From the NCBI RefSeq assembly GCF_002878395.1, contig NC_061115.1:218521374-218585373 (forward strand): DNA of 64,000 nt. The letters are read 5' to 3'. The notes beneath the pieces are model-generated. The model did no database searches and was not told the DNA's origin. It saw nothing but the letters and a program-made list of their open reading frames with translations. The position numbers were made by a program, and so were the translations under genes. The stretch comes from Capsicum annuum (taxonomy: Eukaryota; Streptophyta; Magnoliopsida; Solanales; Solanaceae). This document shows positions 1 to 8,574 of the stretch, one piece after another; position 1 is the stretch's first letter; the number at the start of each line of letters is the position of its first letter.

Positions 1-432
1 CGAGTTACAATAATACAAGCTCACGAGTTCACTCCCACTTTCAATTACATGACTTCTATGAGTAGAACTAACAATAAGGCGTTCATCATATAACATGCTC
101 AAAGAATCATGCTTTTCTATACTAGGGAAAATCGTAACTACATCCATTTGGCTACTCCTAGCCACATCACAACATTCTAAGTTTATTGGAGTATGGAGGT
201 TAGCATTTTTAACTTGTAGCTCACATGAGCTATGATCATCACCTTGGTTTGGGTCTTGGCAGCCCACTTCTTCCTTCGGGAAGATCTCATCACAAGGTGT
301 TTGGACCTCAGGTTTTGGATTTTGTAGGATAAGTTTAGGTAGCAATTGTCATAGCCTTTCTACGTGCCATTTCATTTCTCTAATATCATCGTTGATGTGA
401 TCAAACCTGGCATCGAGATTAGTGGCAGCCAT
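1..432 (-). pseudogene. gag-like ORF of element G (partial, one internal stop)
   Basis: An ATG at 432-430 opens a reading frame beginning MAATNLDARFDHINDD. It reads without frameshift to the window edge, apart from a single TGA at codon 28 (351-349). The product is acidic and hydrophilic, with a charged, helix-prone N-terminus (DARFDHINDDIREMKWHVERL). I know similar N-termini only from unclassified retroelement polyproteins of Solanaceae, and no catalytic motif lies in the visible part. A pyrimidine-rich stretch ending TTTAG precedes the ATG by 5 nt and looks like a splice acceptor. The stop suggests decay, though one substitution would restore the frame. Function is inferred only from position after the LTR and PBS. 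Confidence 0.5.
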
Positions 433-530
433 GGTACCTAAACCAAAGGACAACAACAAACAATAAAATAAACTTGTTATCTCAAAATGCCTTACCACAC
501 TCTTACTCTCGTTTTTAACTCACACTTGGT

Positions 531-584
531 TTCATAAGTGTTGAAAGCCGGCTTGTATTCACAAGTGTTGAAAGCCGGCTTGTA
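531..584. repeat. 27-bp tandem duplication
   Basis: Two adjacent 27-bp units, each containing AAGTGTTGAAAGCCGGCTTG, differ at one position (ATAAG versus ACAAG). Confidence 0.85.
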
Positions 585-1026
585 CTTCGTGAGTGATTGA
601 GGGTCGGGCCCACTCTTGTTCGGAATGGATTTTTGTTTGAAACTCAAATTAAATCCTGTAGGACTTGAGTCAAGACTAACAATGAATTCAAAATGACAAA
701 ATCACACAACAAACGTAAACACGAACAAACGGATACAAAACTAACTTACAAGCTAGTAGGAGATTACTAAGATGTCAATTAGTGTTCGAACCAGCAAACG
801 AAACTAAGACAATAAAATGAAACTATGAAATCTGAAATTTGAGCAAAAATTTTGATGCATGAACAGTAAAAATGATGATGTGGCAGTCAAGTATTGGTTG
901 TGGTTTCTCAATTTTATATTTCAATTTCAAGTCATGGTCCCATTGTAATTTGGAATTGGTTAAGGGGGGAAAACATAAGCCTTGAATCTCTTCAAGTCCA
1001 CTCTCAAAAAGGATGACTTTTGTCTT

Positions 1027-1195
1027 GTACTAGTCCCACAAAACAAAGTCCTTGAAACAAGAAAAAGTAGCTTGTCCACAAAACACAAGGTTCTTGAAAT
1101 AAGAAAAGGAAATTTGTCCCACAACACAAGGTTCTTGAAATAAGAAAAGCAACTTGTCCCACAACACAAGGTTCTTGAAATAAGGAAAAGCTGAA
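1027..1195. repeat. Tandem array of about 42 bp, four units
   Basis: The unit reads TTGTCCCACAACACAAGG followed by TTCTTGAAATAAGAAAAG. The first unit (from about 1030) is the most diverged and the last two are nearly identical. The overlapping minus-strand ORFs are translations of this array, not genes. Confidence 0.85.
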
Positions 1196-1787
1196 AAGTA
1201 GAAGTCTATTTTAGGAAGTGATGGTTTCAAGGCTTCTAACAACAAGCTTTATAACTTTCATCTTCACTTTTTGAATCTATATTGCACTTTTTGATTGTCT
1301 TACGTTTTACGAAAAGATGAAGGACTAGATGAACACAACAATAACCTTCAAGAACACAACAAAAACTTCTTCAAGAACACCAACAATTCCACCAACACAT
1401 GGTTCAAACCTTTAGTGTTTTATTTTCGGTCTTAACAAGCAATGAAGGTTGTGATGAACTTCAAGAACAAAAACAACAATCACCACAAGAACAACAACTA
1501 ATTCCACACGTCCAAGAAGAACCAAAAACAACCAACGGCCAAAACAGTCACCACAACAACAATGTTCAACAATGGACAGCCAAGTTCAAGTTCCCAATAA
1601 CAACATCAATTTTTAGAGCTCAAAGCTAGATCGACTCAAGTGTTAGCGAACAAGAGAACTAACACTAGAAACAACACTCAAGACAAGTAAAAATCTTTGC
1701 AAAGACACAACAAGAATAGAATTTTTGGCCAAGAACACAACAACGGACAGATTACTCCTTTTTCTGGAATTTTTCAGTTTACAACCC

Positions 1788-1811
1788 TTTTTTTTTTTTT
1801 TTTTTTTTTTT
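1788..1811. repeat. Poly-T tract (24 nt)
   Basis: An uninterrupted run of T lies in the leader of element G just downstream of its PBS. On the element's own strand it is poly-A. Confidence 0.9.
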
Positions 1812-1856
1812 GACTAATCAAACCCAAGATTGGTTTTGTGGGAACAAAAACCAGCC

Positions 1857-1872
1857 TTTCTCTAATACCAAA
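1857..1872 (-). other. Primer-binding site of element G
   Basis: On the minus strand TTTGGTATTAGAGAAAGG begins immediately after the LTR end. It resembles the initiator tRNA-Met complement TGGTATCAGAGC with a few substitutions. Confidence 0.5.
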
Positions 1873-2596
1873 TGATAAGGGAAAAATAAGAGAAACACGA
1901 AACAACTCCAAAACAGTCCACTAATCTTAAGGATTCGAGGACCAAGATGGAAACCACTCTCGGATTCGCTACAACCACACAATAACAAGATAAAGAGGTG
2001 TGTTTTCAACACCAAAACAGCCACAATACACGATGAACAAGATGAACAAAATGAGTACAAAATTCGGATTAAACAAAGACACAAATGTAAAGATAGATAG
2101 ATAGACAAATGAGGGAATAATATTAACGACCCAAGAATTGTTACACTCTTGGGCCTTTAATACTACATACAACACTAACCTATCTCCTACGTAGGAACAA
2201 GAGGTACCTTGATATCTCAATGCACCCAACGTCTCCAAGCATGAATCCAACATGAGAGATTCCACCCTCAAGTTGAAGACCCTAGTTACATGGATTTCGT
2301 CTATGGGAGCCTTTCTCATAAGAGAGAAATATTTCTAAGTGTGATACAATATCAATATTCAGCCAAGTCTAAGACTAAAAAACCCTAAGAGGTTCTATTT
2401 ATAGTGTGTCACACAAATAGTGTGAAATGTCCAAAATAACCCCTTAGTCAAAGTCTTCAAGTGGGCTCCCTTGGAGTGCATTGTATGGACTGATTTTGGA
2501 GCCTAGTTAGGCCTTCCTTTGAACTTCACGTGTATACTCCAAGTCTCGGGTTCATTCACTCTCGAACTCACCCACCTCCGTGGTCATACCCGTATC
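1873..2596 (-). repeat. 5' LTR of element G (724 bp)
   Basis: The start and end were chosen from the imperfect terminal inverted pair (TGATACGGG / CCCTTATCA) and the PBS-like sequence abutting the 3' end. A TATAAATAG box lies about 190 bp from the LTR start, as expected for a U3 promoter. The second LTR is outside the window, so the borders are not confirmed by a copy. Confidence 0.55.
2395..2404 (-). promoter_or_regulatory. TATA box of element G LTR
   Basis: On the minus strand CTATAAATAG lies inside the LTR and is followed by a GGGTTTTT-containing stretch typical of a plant 5' leader. This is the clearest core promoter in the window. Confidence 0.5.
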
Positions 2597-3735
2597 ATCT
2601 ACCCCCAGTGGTATGGATACGAATAGCAACAGCGAAAGGCTTAAGCTGGATCCGTCAAACATACATAAAAATCTAGAGATTAACGGGGGTCTTGTGGGAA
2701 GTGAAAAGATTGATTTCTTCGACAAAGAGTGTTCAAAGGTGGCTGAACATGTCTTTCTTGGTGGGGATGCAGTTGCAAAATATAAGGATATACTAAAGCA
2801 AAATGGGATTACTCATGTTCTTAACTGTGTGGGGATTGTTTGCCCTGAGTATTTCAAGTCTAATTTCGTATACCAGACATTATGGTTATATGATAGCCCA
2901 TCAGAAGATATTACTAGCATTCTCTATGATGTTTTTGACTACTTTGAAGATGTCAGGGAGCAACAAGGAAGGGCTTTTGTTCATTGCTACCAAGGGGTCT
3001 CTCGGTCAACCTCGTTGGTTATCAGTTATCTTATGTGGAGAGAAGGACAAAGTTTTGACGATGCATTTGGGTATGTAAAGGCAGCAAGGGATATCACAGA
3101 TCCAAATATTGGTTTTTCTTGTCAGTTGTTACAATACCAAAAAAGGGTTCGTGCTTCCCCTTTGAGTCCAAGTTTATTATTAAGGATGTATAGAGTCGCA
3201 CCTCATTCGCCATACGATCCTTTGCATCTCACTCCGAAAATGTTAAATGATCCATCTCCGTCAGCATTAGATTCAAGAGGTGCATTTATTATACATATAC
3301 CCTCATCAATATATGCTTGGATTGGTAAAAGAAGTGACACAATCATGGAAAGATATGACAGAGGGGCTGTTTGCCAGATTGTTCATTATGAGAAAGTGCA
3401 GGGACTGATCATAACAGTTATGGAAGGCGAGGAACCTTTGTACTTCTGGGATGCATTCTCCAATTTCCTGCCATTGATGGAAAAATTAAAGAATGGAGGG
3501 GATGCCATTGAGTCATCAAGTAAGGTCTGTCCAGGGGGAAAGAAAGATGGATATGTACAATATAGACTTTGAGATTTTCTAAATAGCTACTTTGGGCAGC
3601 TTTGTACCTCCGTTTGCATCATGTGAGACTGAACATGAAACTCACCTTCTTGTTAGAGAAATTTCATGGAGCATGCTAAGGGGAAAGTTTGTCTCGGGGA
3701 ATATGAAGGATTTTGTCTTTTCAATAAAGTTATGT
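2597..3735 (+). pseudogene. MKP1: Truncated MAP kinase phosphatase 1 (MKP1-like), dual-specificity phosphatase plus gelsolin-like region
   Basis: The frame is open from before 2580 to the stop at 3570-3572; the first in-frame ATG is at 2613. It covers the segment just before the phosphatase domain (RLKLDPSNIHKN), the dual-specificity phosphatase domain (about 2730-3150) and a gelsolin-like region (about 3150-3530). The catalytic loop HCYQGVSRS is intact, with Cys at 2985-2987, and the likely general acid is the Asp in LYDSPSED. Plant MKP1 dephosphorylates stress MAP kinases and is around 800 residues; the N-terminus and long C-terminal tail are absent here. Near 3540-3550 the homology shifts frame, meets a TAA (IDFEIF then stop) and continues as FVPPFASCETEHETH to about 3735. 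I call it a partial pseudogene, although the catalytic domain could still be translated. Its 5' edge touches the LTR of element G. Confidence 0.85.
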
Positions 3736-4235
3736 AATCCATCTGATAAAGAAGCTACTGTTATATTTAGATCATTCGGTGTGGGAATTTGCTTTCATTT
3801 CTCAATCCTGGAGGAGTTTAAAACAATATGCTTTCTTTACCGTCACCTTAACTGACCGGTTATCATGTTTCTTGTATAGGAGGCTGCTGTTAGAAGTTGT
3901 CAGAGGTGGTTCACCTGAATGTACATGTTACAGTGATGCAACACCCGATGACTGTTAAGTGGCAACTCGCTGACTAGAAGTTTCATTAAACATTTGCCAT
4001 GACTTAGAAATTATAAAGTTCAATGCCAGTTTAGGCAACAACATAGTTCTTTAAGTCCTTCTGTACATTGGCTCTGTGCTAATGATTTCCAAAACTGTTG
4101 ATGGTTCCAAGCCATTTTTAACGATAAGATGGCATTTAGTATTTTACAATTATGGTTTCTTATTCCAATCTTTTCGACATGCCTTCATCACTACTGTATT
4201 TTCTTTTCATACTGTAAACTTGCTATAATATGACT
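3736..4235. other. Sequence downstream of the MKP1 fragment, no gene seen
   Basis: Homology to MKP1 fades near 3735. The rest is AT-rich with no credible ORF. A possible splice-acceptor-like TTGTATAG occurs near 3879, so part of this may be old intron or 3' flank of the MKP1 copy. Confidence 0.4.
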
Positions 4236-4458
4236 AGGAGGTCATGGGTTTAAGCCGTGAAAACAACCTCTTGCAGAAATGCAAGGTAAGGCTGTGTACA
4301 TAATGGGTTGCCCTTTATTAATTTTGATTTTCTTTACTTGAGTCGAGGGTCCATTGGAAATAGTCCATCTACCTTCACAAGGTGGATAAGGCTGTGTATA
4401 CACCACCCTCCCTAGATCTCACTCAAGGGATTACGCATTTACCGCTCGGTTTATTGTT
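4236..4458 (+). mobile_element. Two TS-type SINE modules, degenerate
   Basis: 4236-4320 has a box-B-like GGTCATGGGTTTAAGCC, then AACCTCTTGCAGAAATGCA and GTAAGGCTGTGTAC. 4340-4458 has AGTCGAGGGTCCATTGGAAA, CTACCTTCACAAGGTGG, GCTGTGTATACACCACCCTC and ACTCAAGGGATTACGC. Both are body modules of Solanaceae TS SINEs, here head to tail in one stretch. No poly-T tail or target duplication is clear. Confidence 0.7.
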
Positions 4459-4604
4459 AAACTATTGTTCTATATTTGTTGCAATTGGTGAATTTGTTTG
4501 ATCCATATTGACTAGCTATGTCCTTGAAAAAGTAGGCAGCAGCAACTAATAACGAATGTTTATGGGATTGAGACAATATTTGTTTCAACTACTATTAGAA
4601 TGGG

Positions 4605-4850
4605 ACAATTTTGGTCTAGTGGTAAGAGTGCAATATTTGATGTTTGAGTTAAACACATGTCATGGTTCCAACCTAGTTTCTGACAAAAGAATAATATTTG
4701 GATAATAGTGGAGACTATTTCCGATAGAGTGTATGTACATTTTATTCCTGCCGTGTAGAGAGGCTATTTTTGAAAGACCCTCTCCTTCAGTAATGCATGA
4801 CAAAATAGTTTAACAACAACGACAACCCACAGTAATCCCACACATCAAGC
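4605..4850. other. SINE-like fragments
   Basis: TGGTCTAGTGGTAAGAGTGC near 4612 looks like a tRNA-derived box A, and CATGGTTCCAACC near 4660 like a box B. At 4811-4842 AACAACAACGACAACCC and AGTAATCCCACAC are the reverse complement of a TS SINE tail, so a second fragment lies in the opposite orientation. Weakly supported. Confidence 0.35.
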
Positions 4851-5437
4851 AGTTTAAAAAGAAAAATACAAAACTAAAGAGGATATAGAAAATAACGTTA
4901 AAAACATTACGTAGCATTCAGAAAACAAGGAACAATAATAATAGCCAAATAATGTGATGACCGAAGTACAAGAAATAACGGAGAGTAGCTGAAACATACG
5001 ACAAGAAACTACAAGAATAGTGCTAATACTACTGGTGCGAGTGTTTACATTGTTACCGAGAAAAAAATGATAAGACTATTTATCTCATATGTTAGTTTTG
5101 ATTTAAACTGAATGAATTGCATGTTTATTGCTTCAGAGTTAAACTAACATTCACTATTTGTTTTCTCATCCATTAATTTATATTGAATAATTATTATGAC
5201 CTTTTTTTCTTGCTTCCTGTTTACATATTTTAGGCTTGGGCATTTGAAGTCATTCCTCCCCTCTGAAAGCAGGTCAAGGATTACCCGGATGAGGTTTCTC
5301 ATCCAAGGATCCTTAGGTGGTTGGCTGCAAAAAGCAACACAAGAATTAAGGCGGTTGATTTCTTTAACCCTCCGGATAATGCGGTACGTCTTCTTTCAAG
5401 TAAAATAGTTTGACTCAAAGAAATATATTAAAACACA

Positions 5438-5715
5438 TATGCCATCTATTGCGACAGATGGGTCATCTGTTGCAATAGATTACCCGTCTACTACAACTGG
5501 TGCAACAGATGGGTAATCTATTGCGACAGATGATCCATATTTTGTAACAGATTACCCATCTGTTGCTTTGATTCTCTAAACCAAACTCAACAGATAACCT
5601 ATCTACTGCAAATTATGCAACAGAGGGGTAATCTGATGCAACTTATTGTTAATCTGTTACGACAGACAGATCAGCTAGTATGACGGATAGATCATCTGTT
5701 GCATAAGTTGTTTGT
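5438..5715. repeat. ATCTGTTGCA dyad repeats in intron (array 1)
   Basis: Many copies of CATCTGTTGCAATAGATTAC-like units occur in both orientations inside the intron between the DUF1985 C-terminus and the HPW exon. Neighbouring units often make short palindromes (TCTGTT..AACAGA). Confidence 0.8.
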
Positions 5716-5853
5716 GTTAACTTGTCACCCAACTGACTGCAAATTATTAAATGATTAAAATGTATCTGTCTTTTTATAGGTTGTGCATCCCTGGATCGTG
5801 CCTATTGAGTAGGAGTTGGGGATGACTTATTTTATGACTCTATGTCTTGTTGA

Positions 5854-6189
5854 TGTTAGAGTGGGTAAAAGTCCTACATTGGTTGGGGAATGGACTGGTC
5901 ATTTGCTTATATGGACATGGGAAATCCTCCCCTCTTGAGCTAGCTTTTGAGGTTGAGTTAGGCCCAAGGTCCATTTCTTGATATAGTATAGGATCCAGGT
6001 CTATCCCCGTTTTGGGCTCCCGGTCCACGCGCTAGTTGGGCCTTGGTTGGGGGAGGGGGTGTTATAGTAGGTAAAAGTCCCACATTGGTTGGGGAATGGA
6101 CTAGTCATTTGCTTATATGGACTTGGGCACTCCTCCCCTCTTGAGCTAGCTTTTGAGGTTGAGTTAGGCCCAAGGTTCATTTCTTGACA
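5854..6189 (+). mobile_element. TRIM (terminal-repeat retrotransposon in miniature), 336 bp
   Basis: Two 130-bp direct repeats (5854-5983 and 6060-6189) begin TGTTAGAGTGGG / TGTTATAGTAGG and end TTCTTGATA / TTCTTGACA. Between them are 76 bp: a decayed tRNA-Met PBS (ATAGTATAGGATCCAGG, resembling TGGTATCAGAGCCAGG) directly after the first repeat and a purine tract GGGGGAGGGGG directly before the second. Flanking GTTGA and GTTTA form an imperfect 5-bp target duplication. It interrupts the coding exon of the Ulp1 pseudogene. There is no coding capacity; the minus-strand ORF across it is spurious. Confidence 0.85.
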
Positions 6190-6957
6190 GTTTATACAAT
6201 AACAAACCCAATAGTGGAGTTAATAAAGAAGGAATTGGCTAGAGCAATAGCCATAAGAAGTACAGTTAGGCAAGGTCTGCCTAATGTTGAGGCTCTTCAT
6301 GACCAACCTACTGCAACAGATCCCGATGCTTCTTCTACGGGTGTTGTTAATGTTGGTGGAAGCCATACTGATGCTCATTCTGCTGTCAGCATATTAATGC
6401 TCAAGAAAAAATAAATATGTTTTAAATCATCCCTTACACAGATTTCTCTCACCCTTACACCGATCACTCTTACCCTTATAGTGGTCCCTTCCACCCCTCT
6501 TCACCCTCATGTTCTCATTGCAAATGCAAAGTGTATAAGGACAGACAGGATAAACTCCTTGAAAAACTAGAGGCTATCGCTAAACCTATCGAGAAATTGA
6601 AATCCAAAAGGGATGTCGTACCATCCAAGAAGGTGAGGGAGCCATACACTCCTACAGTGGTGGTTAGGAGGGGAAAAAAGAGAAATTAGCCAAATACTCT
6701 CCACTTTGAAACCAAAAAAAATTGCAACTCCTCCCTCTCCAAAAGTTGTTGAAGATCAGGGGCCATTGAAGAAGGTGTACATATACGCGGCACTTGACGA
6801 CAAAGAGAAGAAGGATCTGCGAAGGACCATGAATTCCAAGAAACCTGCACAAGAATACATTATGCATACCTTTCGCGGCCAAGGCTTCAAGTGGTTTGTG
6901 GACAAGGTAAGTTTACTTTTCCTAACCTAGCTTTCTAATCTACTCTATGAAGAAGAA

Positions 6958-7120
6958 GCTATGCAATAGATGTGTCATTTATTGGAATAGCTGGGTATTC
7001 TGGTACAACTAATGGTGGTTCTGTTACAACAGATTACCCATCTGTTGCATAAGTTGCGTAGGTTGGGTAACTTGTGAACAAATTCAGAGAACCCTCTGCA
7101 ACAGATGGATCATCCGTTAT
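6958..7120. repeat. ATCTGTTGCA dyad repeats in intron (array 2)
   Basis: Between the exon ending FKWFVDK and the one starting YVDEIICLARARQ lie units such as CTGTTACAACAGATTACCC, CATCTGTTGCATAAG and CAACAGATGGATCATC. Confidence 0.75.
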
Positions 7121-7979
7121 ATCTTTCCACTATGTTTTTCTTCTTTACAATTACTAACCTATTTAAAAATTATCTTCCTATATCACAGTATGTTGATGAA
7201 ATTATCTGTCTCGCGAGGGCCAGGCAATTAGCGTACCCAGATGCTTATGATGTTCCTGATAAGATAATGGACCTCAATTTCTACAACAATTTCAAGGATA
7301 GGTACAAGGAGCTCAGTAAGCTAGCTGACACTCCCGGTGGCCCAGGATTTGATTGGTTAGTTTCTATGTTCTAATGGGATAAAGATATGATTAACTATAT
7401 TAGAGGGAAGAGGTCATATCCACACAGCAAGAGCTGGACAAAGGCAAAGAGAATTATTACAGTCATGAACGTGGACGTCAAACATTTTTTGGCTATTGAG
7501 ATACTACTCTAGGAGGGTAAGATTAAGGTTTATGACTGCAAATTAGCTGTCTTTGACAATAATGATTTTTTCCCCATATGCAGCCACTGTTGGAGTTGTT
7601 CACCAACTTGATGAGGCAGAGTAAACTGATGGATCATTTTCCAGCGGAAGTGTTTAGAAAGAAATCATGGGATTTTGAAATTCGAAACAAGGACATGGAC
7701 CTTCTAAAAAATAAAATCGGTGCCGTGTGCGGATCGTACCGCTTTCACACATCAAATGTTTATTGACCGGCATAGAAATAGTCCAGCCAATAACCTCTCT
7801 GTGCAATGACGTCGTGGAAAACATGCAAGAGGTCTGGTATTATGGGGTGCTAACTGGACACTTAGAGCCTGTGTATAAAGAAGAAAATGTTGAAACACAA
7901 ACAACATAATAATTTTTTATTTCAAGAAACTTCACTTTACATGTAGTGGCAATTTTTTATGTTTAATGAAAGTTAAATT

Positions 7980-8335
7980 TTTTATAATGTAACAGATTGT
8001 CTATCTGTTGTAATAGATAGTCTATCTGTTTTGACAAATTGATTATTTGTTGCAATAGATTGGTCATCTGTTGCATTATGCAGATATTTCTAATTCTATC
8101 TGTCACAACAGATATATAATTTATTACAACATATAGTCTATCAATTGCAACTAATAGGTAATCTATTGGAACAAATTAAAATAGTAGGAAGACCTATTTG
8201 ATAATTTTCAACGGATGACCTACATGTTGCAACATATGTCTAAATCTGTTTGATAATTTTCAATAGATATTTCATCTGTTGTAGATGAATTATTCGTTGC
8301 AACATATTTATTATCTGTTGCGATATTTGAATCTA
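7980..8335. repeat. ATCTGTTGCA dyad repeats between the two Ulp1 genes (array 3)
   Basis: This array lies just after the 3' end of the plus-strand Ulp1 gene and before the 3' end of the minus-strand one. Units such as CAGATTGTCTATCTGTTG and AGATTGGTCATCTGTTGCA alternate in orientation. The rest of 7910-8575 is AT-rich with no gene. Confidence 0.75.
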
Positions 8336-8574
8336 GTATTCCATTTCAATTAATAAGTTCAAAACTAAGGATTAAATTATAGTCACATACAATATTAAAT
8401 AAATTGAAGCCTTCAAAAACTACATGAAATAACTCAACAAATAAATGAAATGTAAAAAAATCATTATGGGTACCAATGATCTACTCTACAAATAAATTAA
8501 CAATTTAACCTTTGGTTCCAACAATTACCAAGGAGATTTTATTACTTTGACAGAATCAAGCTATAAAGATCTAC

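Larger units (their letters stand above)
433..1856 (-). other. Long untranslated leader of element G
   Basis: No convincing coding sequence lies between the PBS and the gag-like ATG. Short ORFs here are low-complexity (CAA/AAC-rich) or read tandem repeats. The stretch contains a 27-bp duplication, a roughly 42-bp tandem array and a run of 24 T. Confidence 0.4.
1..2596 (-). mobile_element. LTR retrotransposon G, 5' part, truncated by window start
   Basis: Read on the minus strand this is an LTR (2596 down to 1873), a primer-binding site, a leader of about 1.4 kb and a gag-like ORF beginning at 432 that runs off the window. The LTR ends form an imperfect inverted pair, TGATACGGG at the 5' end and CCCTTATCA at the 3' end. 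The bases after it, TTTGGTATTAGAG, resemble the complement of initiator tRNA-Met. The element abuts the MKP1 fragment directly, so it may have inserted into that copy. Superfamily cannot be assigned because no pol is visible. Confidence 0.6.
5234..7909 (+). pseudogene. Ulp1-like cysteine protease gene of a transposon (Kaonashi-like MULE cargo), 5'-truncated
   Basis: Exon-like blocks separated by repeat-filled introns spell a Ulp1-family protein. 5234-5395 begins after a TTTTAG acceptor with AWAFEVIPP, the C-terminal part of a DUF1985-type domain. 5780-5853 gives VVHPWIVPIE; its reading is cut by a TRIM and resumes at 6190 with NPIVELIKKEL. A His/Ser/Pro-Cys-rich segment near 6440-6690 ends EPYTPTVVVRRGKK. 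7190-7909 is the protease: DVKHFLAIE supplies the catalytic His, KVYDC the Asp and GAVCGSY the Cys. Stops (for example between His and Asp near 7511) and a frameshift near 7740 make it non-functional. The upstream DUF1985 exon is missing. Such genes occur in plant Mutator-like elements and resemble SUMO proteases; membership in a MULE is inferred, since no transposase or TIR was identified. Confidence 0.7.

Noticed and set aside
1818..2319. Minus-strand ORFs of 96 and 116 codons
   Set aside because: Both lie in the LTR of element G, overlap each other in different frames and have no recognisable domain.
5840..6028. Minus-strand ORF of 62 codons
   Set aside because: It spans the first TRIM LTR and PBS region.
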